Numbered from the stretch's first letter, positions 14,294 to 22,604 are shown. The stretch is 24,000 bases of DNA from Campylobacterales bacterium (GCA_016937075.1 JAFGWQ010000030.1:1-24000), one strand, 5' to 3'. A program made the numbers and translations. The notes: a model not told the origin generated them from the sequence alone.

Positions 14294-15402
14294 AAACAAA
14301 CTCGGTTCTTGCCGTATGGCTTTTAAGAGGATATTATTTTTTTTATTTTGCCATGGTTGGTGTTTATATCGTATTTATGCCAAAAATCTTAACTGATATT
14401 GGCTACACGCCGTCACAAGTAGGCATTATATTTGCTTCTGCTCCCATGATGAGATTTTTGCTCCCGTTTGTTTTTCGCTATTACATCGCTCTAACCAATC
14501 GCATATTTCTTTCTTCTTTGCTGTTAAGCGTAATTGCAGTGATCCTTTTTTGGGGAACTATTGATAATTTTTGGAACTTTCTAGTATGCAATCTTCTCTT
14601 TGGTGCGGCTATGGGCATATCGTTGCCTTATATAGAAACTATATCTCTTAAGTTGCTATCAAAAATACAATACGGCAAAACAAGACTATGGGGCTCTGTT
14701 GGTTTTATGGCAATTGTGCTTTGGCTTGGCAAAGTCTTAGAAAGTCCCAATGATGGCTTGGCATATCTGACACTCACTGCATTTTTGACACTTATATTTG
14801 GCGCCGGCATAGGCATAAAAGATGCCAAGACCGATACGGATACCTTAGAAGACATACACTCTTTTTCGCTAAGGATCCACGCTCCGTTTTGGATTTCTAT
14901 TTTTCTTTTACAGGTAAGTTTTGGCGGTTTTTATAATTTTTTTACTATATATGAAACCTCTCACGGCATTTCACTGGAGGTTACAAGTTGGATGTGGAGC
15001 TTTGGAGTCATTTGCGAAATTGCAATGCTCTATTTTCAAGGACCCCTACTCCATAGAAACCTACTTTCTATCATTAAATTCGCTACTTTTATCACTGCTT
15101 TGCGCTGGCTTATACTATATCTTTATCCTAGTTCTACAGAATTGATATTTGCCTCCCAATCTTTGCATGCTTTTAGCTTTGCTCTTTACCATACTGCTGC
15201 AATTAGCTATGTTTTTACACTTTATTCTCAAAAAAAACTGGCTCAACAGTTTTTTCTAGGCATTGCATTTGGGCTAGGAGCCTCCGTGGGTGCTTTGGTC
15301 GCCGGCAAATTTTATGGCGATATGCTTTTTGCTATAGAGGCGCTTATAGCTTTGGGGGCATTTGCTATTTTGTTTATTCCCTCAGCTAAAGGAACTAGAT
15401 GA
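14290..15402 (+). CDS. Major facilitator superfamily transporter, HcaT/LacY-like
   Basis: The 370-residue protein has about twelve hydrophobic segments and almost no soluble domain. The N-terminal half contains the pattern GYTPSQVGIIFASAPMMRFLLPFVF, typical of the MFS_1-like / HcaT-type sugar or aromatic acid permeases. A charged central loop (about residues 177-196, KDAKTDTDTLEDIHS) separates the halves. The substrate cannot be told. It is coupled on both sides: its ATG overlaps the RDD stop (ATGA) and its stop overlaps the mobA start (ATGA). Adjacency to mobA does not by itself show a molybdenum role. Confidence 0.85.
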   Translation: MKTNSVLAVWLLRGYYFFYFAMVGVYIVFMPKILTDIGYTPSQVGIIFASAPMMRFLLPFVFRYYIALTNRIFLSSLLLSVIAVILFWGTIDNFWNFLVCNLLFGAAMGISLPYIETISLKLLSKIQYGKTRLWGSVGFMAIVLWLGKVLESPNDGLAYLTLTAFLTLIFGAGIGIKDAKTDTDTLEDIHSFSLRIHAPFWISIFLLQVSFGGFYNFFTIYETSHGISLEVTSWMWSFGVICEIAMLYFQGPLLHRNLLSIIKFATFITALRWLILYLYPSSTELIFASQSLHAFSFALYHTAAISYVFTLYSQKKLAQQFFLGIAFGLGASVGALVAGKFYGDMLFAIEALIALGAFAILFIPSAKGTR

Positions 15403-15989
15403 AACCATTTAACACAGCTGTCATATTTGCCGGAGGCAAAAGCAGTCGCATGGGTAGCGATAAGGCATTGTTGCCTTTTGGCGGATACGACTCCTTGGGT
15501 CAATATCAATATGAAAAGCTTCAAAAGATATTTAATACCGTTTACATATCTGCCAAACACGATAAATTTGATTTTTCGCCACCGCTTATAGCTGATATTT
15601 ATGAGCAAAGCTCTCCGCTTATAGGGCTGCTTTCAATATTTGAAACGATCGATGAAAATGAAATTTTTATACTCAGTGTAGATGCACCCATGATAGAAAA
15701 AGAAATCATTGGACAATTATATCAAACTGCATTATCCAATAAAAATGCCGATGCCGTAATAGCCAGGAGCCCTCAAGGCCTTGAGCCGTTATGCGGCATA
15801 TATCGTCGCTCCATAATCCCGCTAGCTAAAGAGTTTCTTGAGCTAAATAATCATAAACTTGTAGCACTTCTATCAAAAAGCAAAAGCATATATCATCTAT
15901 TTGATTCCGATGAACCGTTTTTAAACCTAAATCATCCAAGTGAATACGAGCAGGCAAAAAAATTATTTAGAGGCAAGGGGCTCTTTTAG
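15399..15989 (+). CDS. mobA: Molybdenum cofactor guanylyltransferase
   Basis: MobA attaches GMP from GTP to molybdopterin, forming the guanine dinucleotide cofactor needed by DMSO-reductase-family enzymes such as periplasmic nitrate reductase and formate dehydrogenase. The 196 residues show the nucleotidyltransferase signature AGGKSSRMGSDKALLPFGG (11-29), the metal-binding VDAPMI block and the EPLCGIYRRS motif that positions guanine-type substrates in MobA. Length fits. It begins inside the MFS stop (ATGA). Its last 27 bases overlap the 3' end of ppsA on the other strand. Confidence 0.92.
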   Translation: MKPFNTAVIFAGGKSSRMGSDKALLPFGGYDSLGQYQYEKLQKIFNTVYISAKHDKFDFSPPLIADIYEQSSPLIGLLSIFETIDENEIFILSVDAPMIEKEIIGQLYQTALSNKNADAVIARSPQGLEPLCGIYRRSIIPLAKEFLELNNHKLVALLSKSKSIYHLFDSDEPFLNLNHPSEYEQAKKLFRGKGLF

Positions 15990-18389
15990 TTTAGATTCTA
16001 TTTTGCTCACGATTTGTATGGTCTCGAGCACGGAGTCTGGATTTAAGCTTATAGAATCTATCTTCATTTTAACCAAAGCTTCTGCCATTTCCGGGTAATC
16101 CGAAGGTCCTTGTCCACATATTCCGCTATGTCGATTATTTCGTTTGGCGCCCTGCACTGCCATATTTATCATTTTCATGACACCAAGGTCGCGTTCGTCA
16201 TAATCAAATGCAACTATCTCGCTATCGCGATCCACGCCAAGCATAAGCTGGGTAAGGTCATTGCTGCCTATGCTAAAACCATCAAAAAATTCACTAAACG
16301 AATCTATCTCTATCACATTATTTGGTATTTCACACATAACATAGATCTGCAAACCGTTCTCTCCTCTTTTGAGCCCGTATGTTTCCATGGCATCTACAAC
16401 CTTTTTGGCTTCTTTAACACGTCTGCAAAATGGTATCATTAATATAACATTGTCAAAGCCCATCTCTTCTCTGACACGCTTCATCGCCTTGCATTCCAAA
16501 GCAAATCCATCTTGATAATTTGGATGAGTATATCGCGAGGCCCCCCGAAAGCCCAGCATAGGATTGGCTTCCTCGGGTTCAAAGAACTTTCCGCCCAAAA
16601 GTGAAGCATACTCATTGGTCTTAAAATCACTCATGCGTACAACACAGGATTTTGGATAAACCGCTGAAGCTATACTTGCAACGCCCTCAGAAAGTGTTTT
16701 GATGAAAAATGTCTCATTATTTTCATATGCCTGGGTGAGTTTTTCTATCTCTTTTATGGTTTGTTCATCGGTTTTTTCTGGATAAATTAGTGCCATAGGG
16801 TGAACTTTGATCGAATTGCTAATTATAAACTCCATGCGAGCAAGCCCTATTCCATCCACCGGAAGAGAGGCAAGCGAAAAAGCAAGATCCGGATTGCCGA
16901 GGTTCATCATTATTTTTGTTTTGGTCTTAGGAATTGTGCCTAGATCAATATGCTTTATTTCATATTGTAAAATACCCTCATAAACAATCCCGACTTCTCC
17001 CCCTGAACAGCTAACAGTCACCTCTTGTCCATCGCGCAATACCGTTGTAGCATTTTTGGTTCCCACAATTGCCGGTATTCCTAATTCCCTTGAAATGATA
17101 GCCGCATGACATGTTCTTCCCCCACTATCGGTAATAATAGCTGAAGCTATTTTCATTATAGGTTCCCAATCAGGACTAGTAGTAGCAGCAACCAGAATAT
17201 TGCCTTCTTTAAACTCATGCAGATTACTCGCATCAATAATCTTTTGTACTTTCCCGCTACCAATTTTGCTACCTATGGCATATCCTTTGGCAAGTATTTT
17301 TGACTCTTCTTTTAGCGTATACATTTCAAAAATAGTTTCGCTTTTTCTTGATTCTACCGTCTCAGGACGTGCTTGCACAACATAAAGATGCCCATCTATA
17401 CCATCTTTTGCCCACTCTATGTCCATAGGCTTATTGTGCCCTGCTTTTTTTGAATAGTGCTCTTCTATACTTATGGAATATTGCGCAAGCTCTATCGCTT
17501 CATCATCCGAGATACAAAACCGTTTTTGGTCTGCAAGCGGCGTATTAACCACCTTGGTATATTCTTTTACGGCTTTGTTTTTGTTGCCGTTGTCGGAAAA
17601 AATCATTTTTATAGCTTTTTGTCCCAATCTTCGTTTAAGCACAGACCGATACCCCTTTTTTAAAGCAGGTTTGTGCGCATAAAAACTATCCGGCTCCACG
17701 CTTCCTTGCACTATGGTCTCACCCATTCCATAAGAAGCGTTAATAAATACGACATCGTCAAACCCGCTTTCTGTATCAATAGAGAACATAACTCCGCTTG
17801 TTCCTATATCGCTTCTGACCATTTTCATCACTACTACGCTCAAATATACTTTCATCGTATCAAATCCATGATCATGTTTGTAATGAATAGAACGGTCGGT
17901 AAAATTGGAAGCAAGACAATGCTTATAGGCATCTAGCAATGCTTCTAGCGAACTGATATTCAAATAGGTTTCGTTCTGTCCCGCAAAAGAAGCTTCCGGC
18001 GAATCCTCAGCTGTAGCCGAACTTCTCACGGCAAGCGTGATGTCCTTGCCGTATTCATTTTTAAGCTGATCGTATCCTTGTGCGATCTGATCTATGAGCT
18101 CATCAGGAAGCATGCATTCAGTTATGATTTTTCTGCACTTTTTACTCCGTATCTGCAACTGATGGATATCATCCATGTCGAGTTTATCAAGTAGCTCATG
18201 AAGCTTCTCCCATGCTCCATTGATATCAAGTATCATTTTATAGGCACTGGAAGTAATAGCAAAACCATTTGGTATACGTATCCCTTTTTTTGAAAGATTT
18301 TGATACATTTCTCCCAAAGAAGCCCCCTTGCCGCCGACAAGATCTACATCTTCAGCTCCTAGTTCTTTAAACCATTTAATGTATTGCAT
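15963..18389 (-). CDS. ppsA: Phosphoenolpyruvate synthase
   Basis: PpsA converts pyruvate, ATP and water to phosphoenolpyruvate, AMP and phosphate, the entry to gluconeogenesis. It is important for organisms growing on CO2 via the reductive TCA cycle or on organic acids. From the ATG at 18389 it has 808 residues. The N-terminal ATP-grasp-like domain reads LVGGKGASLGEMY and AVRSSATAEDSPEASFAGQ. The swivelling domain has the phosphohistidine motif GGRTCHAAIISRELGIPA (His near residue 428). The C-terminal PEP-binding barrel has NPMLGFRGASRY, SIGSNDLTQLMLGVDRD and the GICGQ cysteine. The ATG at 18395 is only 2 bases from GGAG, so the second ATG, 8 bases away, is preferred. The 3' end overlaps mobA by 27 bases. 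Confidence 0.95.
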   Translation of the reverse strand: MQYIKWFKELGAEDVDLVGGKGASLGEMYQNLSKKGIRIPNGFAITSSAYKMILDINGAWEKLHELLDKLDMDDIHQLQIRSKKCRKIITECMLPDELIDQIAQGYDQLKNEYGKDITLAVRSSATAEDSPEASFAGQNETYLNISSLEALLDAYKHCLASNFTDRSIHYKHDHGFDTMKVYLSVVVMKMVRSDIGTSGVMFSIDTESGFDDVVFINASYGMGETIVQGSVEPDSFYAHKPALKKGYRSVLKRRLGQKAIKMIFSDNGNKNKAVKEYTKVVNTPLADQKRFCISDDEAIELAQYSISIEEHYSKKAGHNKPMDIEWAKDGIDGHLYVVQARPETVESRKSETIFEMYTLKEESKILAKGYAIGSKIGSGKVQKIIDASNLHEFKEGNILVAATTSPDWEPIMKIASAIITDSGGRTCHAAIISRELGIPAIVGTKNATTVLRDGQEVTVSCSGGEVGIVYEGILQYEIKHIDLGTIPKTKTKIMMNLGNPDLAFSLASLPVDGIGLARMEFIISNSIKVHPMALIYPEKTDEQTIKEIEKLTQAYENNETFFIKTLSEGVASIASAVYPKSCVVRMSDFKTNEYASLLGGKFFEPEEANPMLGFRGASRYTHPNYQDGFALECKAMKRVREEMGFDNVILMIPFCRRVKEAKKVVDAMETYGLKRGENGLQIYVMCEIPNNVIEIDSFSEFFDGFSIGSNDLTQLMLGVDRDSEIVAFDYDERDLGVMKMINMAVQGAKRNNRHSGICGQGPSDYPEMAEALVKMKIDSISLNPDSVLETIQIVSKIESKLKEPLASK

Positions 18390-18419
18390 GATCATTTCTC
18401 CATTACGCTCGTCTATCTA

Positions 18420-18453
18420 ATTTTATCATGATTAATGTATTTGTTAATATAAA
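18420..18453. promoter_or_regulatory. Divergent promoter region between ppsA and the MBL RNase
   Basis: On the minus strand TAAAAT (18420-18425) could be the -10 of ppsA, about 31 bases before its ATG. On the plus strand TATAAA (18448-18453) could serve the MBL gene, 42 bases before its ATG. The short palindrome ATCATGAT lies between them. Confidence 0.35.
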
Positions 18454-18494
18454 AGGAATAAAATTAAATTAATATTAGTAATAAAAGGATTCGT

Positions 18495-19892
18495 ATGGCT
18501 ATATTGCAATCATTTGGTGCGGCAGAAACTGTAACAGGATCTTGTCATCTGATCAAATTACAAAACGGTATCAAGATCTTAGTTGATTGTGGACTATTTC
18601 AGGGGTACGCAGAAGAGCGCAATCACGATCCTTTTGGTTTTGAGCCCGAAGATATCGATTTTCTTTTGATAACGCATGGCCACCTGGACCACGTGGGACG
18701 CATTCCAAAGCTGGTCAAAGAAGGCTTCAGAGGCACCATTGTCACACACAGCTCCACAATGGATCTAGCCGAAATAGTGATGCTCGATAGTGCAAAACTA
18801 ATGGAAGAAAGCTATAACATTAGCTTCAAAAAAGCCCAAAGGAGAGGCGAAGAAAAAGAAGTAACAAAACCACTATATACCGAAAGTGACGTGAAGTCCG
18901 TTTTTAGCCTGCCAATGATCTTTACATCATATGATGAAAAAATAGGTCTCGGCAATGGCATATCGGTCAATTTTAAAAATGCCGGTCATATTCTCGATTC
19001 GGCAATTATAGAGCTTTTTTTTGAAGAAAATGATACGGTAAAAAAAGTTGTATTTAGCGGTGACCTTGGAAATGATGATGAGCTGGTTACTCCTCTTCCT
19101 GATATTCTCAAAGATGCAGATTCTCTATTGATAGAATCAACATATGGCGACAGAAACCACAAGGGTGTTAAAGAGAGTGACGAAGAACTACGCCAAGTGA
19201 TATTGGAAACTTTTGCTAAAAAAGGAAATGTTCTTATTCCGTCTTTTGCCATAGAGCGTACACAAGAGATATTGTGTCTGCTCAAGCAAATGTATTACAA
19301 AGGAGAACTCCCGGAATGCAAAATATTTCTTGATTCGCCTATGGCTATTCGAGCTACTGAAGTATATAAAAAATATCACGAAGAATTAAATGAAATCTGT
19401 AACGAATTTCTAGAACGGGATGGCACCATATTCGATTTTCCATACCTTCACTACACTTCAAAAGTAGAAGACTCCAAAAAGATCAATGAAATAAAATCAC
19501 ATTGTATCATAATCGCAGGGGCTGGGATGTGCAATGGAGGACGTATACTTCAGCACTTCAAACACCGTTTATGGAATGAGAGAAATGCACTTGTATTCGT
19601 GGGCTACCAAGTAGAAGGGACGTTAGGCAGATATATAATCGACGGCGCAAAAACAATAAAGCTTTACGGAGAAGAGATCGTCATAAAAGCCAAGGTGCAT
19701 ACGATTAACGGCTTTTCTGCCCATGCAGATCAAAATGGCCTCATAGAGTGGATGGGTAAATTCAAAAAACTTGATAATATCTTTATAGTTCATGGAGAAA
19801 GAGACAAGCAAGAGATTTTTCAACAAGAAATAGAAAAACGATTAAATAAAAAATCTCATATTGTCAAACATGGGGAGAAAATCGGAATATGA
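18495..19892 (+). CDS. Beta-CASP metallo-beta-lactamase RNase, CPSF/YSH1-like
   Basis: This is a 465-residue second beta-CASP protein, separate from RNase J. The zinc motif is THGHLDHVG (H61, H63, D65, H66), with the N-terminal GAAETVTGSCHLI block and DCGLFQG typical of the archaeal/bacterial CPSF-73-like group. Further motifs are FSGDLGND, LIESTYGDRNH, the beta-CASP block IPSFAIERTQEILCLL, GAGMCNGGRILQHFKHRLW, and the C-terminal RMMBL motif GFSAHADQNGLIEWM (406-420) with a final VHGE. All metal ligands seem present. Bacterial members are annotated as RNA-processing exonucleases, but their targets are poorly known. The start has AAGG 6-7 bases upstream. It probably shares a transcript with the deaminase-like gene downstream. 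Confidence 0.9.
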   Translation: MAILQSFGAAETVTGSCHLIKLQNGIKILVDCGLFQGYAEERNHDPFGFEPEDIDFLLITHGHLDHVGRIPKLVKEGFRGTIVTHSSTMDLAEIVMLDSAKLMEESYNISFKKAQRRGEEKEVTKPLYTESDVKSVFSLPMIFTSYDEKIGLGNGISVNFKNAGHILDSAIIELFFEENDTVKKVVFSGDLGNDDELVTPLPDILKDADSLLIESTYGDRNHKGVKESDEELRQVILETFAKKGNVLIPSFAIERTQEILCLLKQMYYKGELPECKIFLDSPMAIRATEVYKKYHEELNEICNEFLERDGTIFDFPYLHYTSKVEDSKKINEIKSHCIIIAGAGMCNGGRILQHFKHRLWNERNALVFVGYQVEGTLGRYIIDGAKTIKLYGEEIVIKAKVHTINGFSAHADQNGLIEWMGKFKKLDNIFIVHGERDKQEIFQQEIEKRLNKKSHIVKHGEKIGI

Positions 19893-19933
19893 TTGATAGC
19901 ATAGATAGTAAAAGTATAAAGCGTGAAAAATGA
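19889..19933 (+). other. 14-codon mini-ORF bridging the RNase and deaminase genes
   Basis: An ATG at 19889 overlaps the RNase stop (ATGA) and runs 14 codons to a TGA at 19931-19933, which in turn overlaps the ATG of the next gene (ATGA at 19930-19933). Neither start has a clear ribosome site. It could carry reinitiating ribosomes across the 37-base gap, or be chance. The peptide would be MIDSIDSKSIKREK. Confidence 0.3.
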
Positions 19934-20328
19934 AGAAAATTATAACGATCGAAAAATTAATTGAAGAAGCAAAAAAAATTGTCGGAAAATATGAACTATC
20001 TACCCCTGATTTTTCTGCAGGATCAGTAGCTGCTGCACTTTTAACAACCAATGGAAATATATATACCGGAATTAATATCGAAGTAGCATGCGGTATCGGA
20101 TTTTGTGCAGAACATTCGGCAATCGCACAAATGCTCAAACACAGAGAAACACAAATCGAAATGATTGTTGCACTAGATACAACGATCATCAGACCGCCTT
20201 GCGGACGCTGCAGAGAACTGATGTTCCAAATTGATTATAAAAATTTAAACACAAAAGTATACATTTCTAGAAAAAAATATATGACCCTAGATGAGTTACT
20301 GCCTTGCCGATGGAATCCAAGCTTATAG
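19930..20328 (+). CDS. Cytidine deaminase family protein, blasticidin-S-deaminase-like
   Basis: This is a 132-residue zinc hydrolase of the CDA fold. The active site is C59-A60-E61 (zinc ligand and proton-shuttle glutamate) with P90-C91-G92-R93-C94 supplying two more cysteine ligands, the three-cysteine arrangement of tetrameric cytidine deaminases. NGNIYTGINIEVACGIGFCAEH is the substrate strand region. The C-terminal DELLPCRW resembles the short ending of blasticidin-S deaminases, and overall length (about 130) is alike. Classical Cdd normally has a FxVGAA-type N-terminal block; here it is FSAGSVAAALLT, which differs. Role may be cytidine salvage or deamination of another cytosine nucleoside. 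It has a weak ribosome site and may be translated by coupling. A strong terminator follows directly. Confidence 0.85.
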   Translation: MKKIITIEKLIEEAKKIVGKYELSTPDFSAGSVAAALLTTNGNIYTGINIEVACGIGFCAEHSAIAQMLKHRETQIEMIVALDTTIIRPPCGRCRELMFQIDYKNLNTKVYISRKKYMTLDELLPCRWNPSL

Positions 20329-20378
20329 CGTATCTTGCATTAAAATGCAGGATACGAAAAGATTTTTATTTTTTTTCC
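20329..20378 (+). terminator. Strong rho-independent terminator after the deaminase gene
   Basis: CGTATCTTGCAT (20329-20340) pairs with ATGCAGGATACG (20345-20356) over 12 bp with one G-U pair and a TAAA loop. A T-rich tract runs through 20362-20376. The stem starts directly after the stop codon. The T-tract overlaps the 3' end of the convergent LysR gene. Confidence 0.88.
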
Positions 20379-21259
20379 AAGATTTGAGTTATCATTTTTT
20401 TAGCAAAAAAAGTGAACTTATCAAACAATCCACTATGGAATTTATTTTTGTGATAGATCATATAAAACTCTCTGTGACACTCGAACTTCTTAACATCCAC
20501 TTTGTGTAACCTGCCGTCAGCTAACTCTTTTTCGACCGCAATTTTAGAAAGACAGGCAAAACAACGTTTGCTCCTCAATATGTTTTTTATAGATTCGGTA
20601 TGTCCAAGCTCTAAAAATATATTCAAAGATTCAACTTTATCTTTGATGCAGTTAAGAAATACTTCCCTTGTGCCGCTTCCTTGTTCTCTGAGTATCCATT
20701 TTTCGTCTGCCAAAGAGTCTATATAGCAACTCTTTGCCATTTCGGCATCTGCAGTTACTACTACCAATTCATCTATTCCGACTTTTTCTTTAAGTACTTC
20801 CGGATCATCAACTGAGCCTTCTACAAAACCCACGTCAATCAATCCTTCTCTTACCATTTCGATAATATTTTTAGTATTGCCGTTTTTAAGAGAAATTCTT
20901 ACTTCCGGATAACTATCCATATAGCTACAAACTATTTGCGGCATAATATAATCAACGATTGTTGTACTGGCCCCTACACGCACAATCCCCTTGTTTGGCG
21001 TATTTTGAAACTCAGTTTGGATATCTATCACTTTTTTATAAAGCGGTTTTATCTCTTTATGAAAAGATCTACCAACCTCGTTTAGAACCAATCTTTTGTT
21101 TATGCGATCAAAAAGCGGTCTTCCTATGGTGGTTTCAAGCTCTTTGATAGACATAGAAATCGCTGATTGGCTCAAGTCCATCTCTTTTGATACTTGTGTC
21201 AAGTGTCCCTTCTCGACAACATTGAGAAAAATCTCTATTTGCCTAAGTGTAATGTTCAT
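20366..21259 (-). CDS. LysR-family transcriptional regulator, YeiE-like
   Basis: This is a 297-residue LysR-type regulator. The N-terminal winged HTH (about 2-60) reads MNITLRQIEIFLNVVEKGHLTQVSKEMDLSQSAISMSIKELE, a canonical family opening. The C-terminal effector domain (about 80-290) has the periplasmic-binding fold pattern VRVGASTTIVDYIMP and IDVGFVEGSVDDPEV. The ATG at 21259 has AGGGGA upstream and the family-typical first residue, so the 13-codon extension to a TTG at 21298 is rejected. It is divergent from a YeiH-type transporter, the same partner arrangement as enteric yeiE-yeiH, so it most likely controls that gene. The effector is unknown; sulfur oxyanions are a reasonable guess from the partner. 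Confidence 0.9.
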   Translation of the reverse strand: MNITLRQIEIFLNVVEKGHLTQVSKEMDLSQSAISMSIKELETTIGRPLFDRINKRLVLNEVGRSFHKEIKPLYKKVIDIQTEFQNTPNKGIVRVGASTTIVDYIMPQIVCSYMDSYPEVRISLKNGNTKNIIEMVREGLIDVGFVEGSVDDPEVLKEKVGIDELVVVTADAEMAKSCYIDSLADEKWILREQGSGTREVFLNCIKDKVESLNIFLELGHTESIKNILRSKRCFACLSKIAVEKELADGRLHKVDVKKFECHREFYMIYHKNKFHSGLFDKFTFFAKKMITQILEKK

Positions 21260-21285
21260 TTTAATCCCCTTTTTATCACTTACAC

Positions 21286-21341
21286 TGATATTTATCAATC
21301 CTATAATTGATTTGCTAATTATGCCATCTTTTTAATATAAT
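21286..21341. promoter_or_regulatory. Divergent promoter/operator region of lysR and yeiH-like gene
   Basis: The 126-base gap holds two inverted repeats: TGATA-TT-TATCA (21286-21297) and ATAATT (21303-21308) with AATTAT (21317-21322), 8 bases apart. The second fits a LysR-type box (T-N11-A in a dyad). A promoter for the transporter can be drawn as TTGCTA (21312-21317), 18 bases, TATAAT (21336-21341), 44 bases before the ATG at 21386. The dyad overlaps its -35, so binding there could control transcription. Confidence 0.55.
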
Positions 21342-21385
21342 CTTAATCAATTTTAATGCTTAAATACAAAAACTAAGGCTTTTTT

Positions 21386-22453
21386 ATGAAAAAACTGATT
21401 TTATCCAATAAAAATTATATTTCTGGTGTAATTTTTGTAGCAATATTTGCTGCTGCTGCAACATTTATAGCCGATCAAAATATAATAAAAACCTTGGGAT
21501 TATCTCCTTTGGTTATTGGTATTGTTATCGGTATATTCTATGCAAATACACTGCACAATAAATTTCCTGCCCAGTGGGAGAGCGGTATCACATTTTCAGC
21601 AAAAAAGATTTTACGTTTTGCGATTGTGTTTTATGGGTTTAGGATTACATTTCAAGCTATATCTTCAGTAGGACTCGAAGGTTTTTTGGTCTCTCTTATT
21701 ATGCTTTCTACTACTTTTATATTTGGAACATGGCTTGGGTATAAAATTTTTGGTATGGAAAAAGATACATCTATGCTAAACGCTTCAGGGGCCTCCGTGT
21801 GCGGTGCTGCAGCAGTGCTTGCTACTGAACCGGTATTAAAATCTGAAGAATATAAAGCTGCAATTGCGGTTTCTATGGTAGTATTATTTGGAACGATAGC
21901 AATGTTTCTTTACCCGGTATTGTATAGCACTATATTTGAAAATGCTTCAGGCTTTTTACATATGTCTCCAAGGGAATTTGGCATATATGTCGGAGGGACG
22001 ATACATGAAGTTGCTCAAGTTGTAGCTGTGCCGTTTTGCATACCCGGAGCTCCCGAAGAGATGGCAAACAATGCTGTAATTGTTAAAATGACACGAGTCA
22101 TTATGATAGCCCCTATGCTAATCGTTTTAGGCATATACTTGAGTTATGACTCTAAAAAACAAGGCAAAGGATCAGGAGAAAAAGCCAAACTTGTTATTCC
22201 TTGGTTTGCTGTATATTTTATCGGTGTTGCAGGTTTTAATTCGCTGCATCTAGTCCCTGAAAACACCGTAGCTATCATTAATGAAATTGATACTTTCTTG
22301 TTAACAATGGCTATGACGGCACTTGGCATGGGAACACGTTTTGCAAAATTTAAAGGACTGGGGCTTGCACCAATATATACTTCTGCTGCAATGTTTGCAT
22401 GGCTTATGATCGGCGGTTTTGCAGTAACAAAATTTGTTTGCGAAGTATTATAA
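21386..22453 (+). CDS. YeiH/UPF0324 family putative sulfate exporter
   Basis: This 355-residue integral membrane protein has about nine to eleven hydrophobic segments. Family blocks visible are LSPLVIGIVIGIFYANTLHN near the N-terminus, KKILRFAIVFYGFRITFQ, the conserved GASVCGAAAVLATEPVLK (about 134-151) and GGTIHEVAQVVA. These define the UPF0324/YeiH group annotated as putative sulfate exporters; direct transport evidence for the family is limited. It is divergent from a LysR gene as in enteric yeiE-yeiH. In a sulfur-oxidising organism, export of sulfate or sulfite made in the cytoplasm would be a sensible role, but this is inference. It has a TATAAT promoter. A weak candidate terminator lies downstream. 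Confidence 0.9.
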   Translation: MKKLILSNKNYISGVIFVAIFAAAATFIADQNIIKTLGLSPLVIGIVIGIFYANTLHNKFPAQWESGITFSAKKILRFAIVFYGFRITFQAISSVGLEGFLVSLIMLSTTFIFGTWLGYKIFGMEKDTSMLNASGASVCGAAAVLATEPVLKSEEYKAAIAVSMVVLFGTIAMFLYPVLYSTIFENASGFLHMSPREFGIYVGGTIHEVAQVVAVPFCIPGAPEEMANNAVIVKMTRVIMIAPMLIVLGIYLSYDSKKQGKGSGEKAKLVIPWFAVYFIGVAGFNSLHLVPENTVAIINEIDTFLLTMAMTALGMGTRFAKFKGLGLAPIYTSAAMFAWLMIGGFAVTKFVCEVL

Positions 22454-22490
22454 ACCAAGAGGCCGCAACTTTTGTTACGACAAAATGATG

Positions 22491-22552
22491 CCGGTGCATA
22501 TCTTTATATATCTTTCAAAAGTTTCAAGCTTTCCAACCGGATTATTTTTTTA
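22491..22552 (+). terminator. Weak candidate terminator after the YeiH-like gene
   Basis: CCGGT (22491-22495) and ACCGG (22536-22540) could close a long, mostly unpaired hairpin followed by ATTATTTTTTTAT. The loop is large (40 bases), so the stem is poor. A separate small stem, TTTTGT-TACG-ACAAAA, lies at 22470-22485. The rest of the 231-base gap up to 22684 holds only the promoter/operator region below; I see no gene there. Confidence 0.3.
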
Positions 22553-22574
22553 TCGCACGTAGTTTATTTAAATA

Positions 22575-22604
22575 GTTATAATTATCATAATATAGTATTA
22601 TAAC
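22575..22604. promoter_or_regulatory. Operator-like AT-rich inverted repeat upstream of the heme lipoprotein gene
   Basis: GTTATAAT (22575-22582) and ATTATAAC (22597-22604) are perfect 8-bp inverted arms. Inside, TTATAAT-T-ATCATAA (22576-22590) is a near-perfect 7-1-7 dyad that resembles Fur-type boxes (TAATAATnATTATTA), matching 11 of 14 arm positions by my count. The right-hand TATTATAAC could act as a -10 box, leaving an 80-base leader. Confidence 0.4.

Noticed and set aside
21260..21298. Thirteen-codon TTG extension of the LysR gene
   Set aside because: Overlaps the operator dyad; the ATG at 21259 has AGGGGA and the usual LysR N-terminus.
22485..22562. 25-codon plus-strand ORF after the YeiH-like gene
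   Set aside because: No ribosome site, no recognisable pattern, overlaps the candidate terminator; likely chance.
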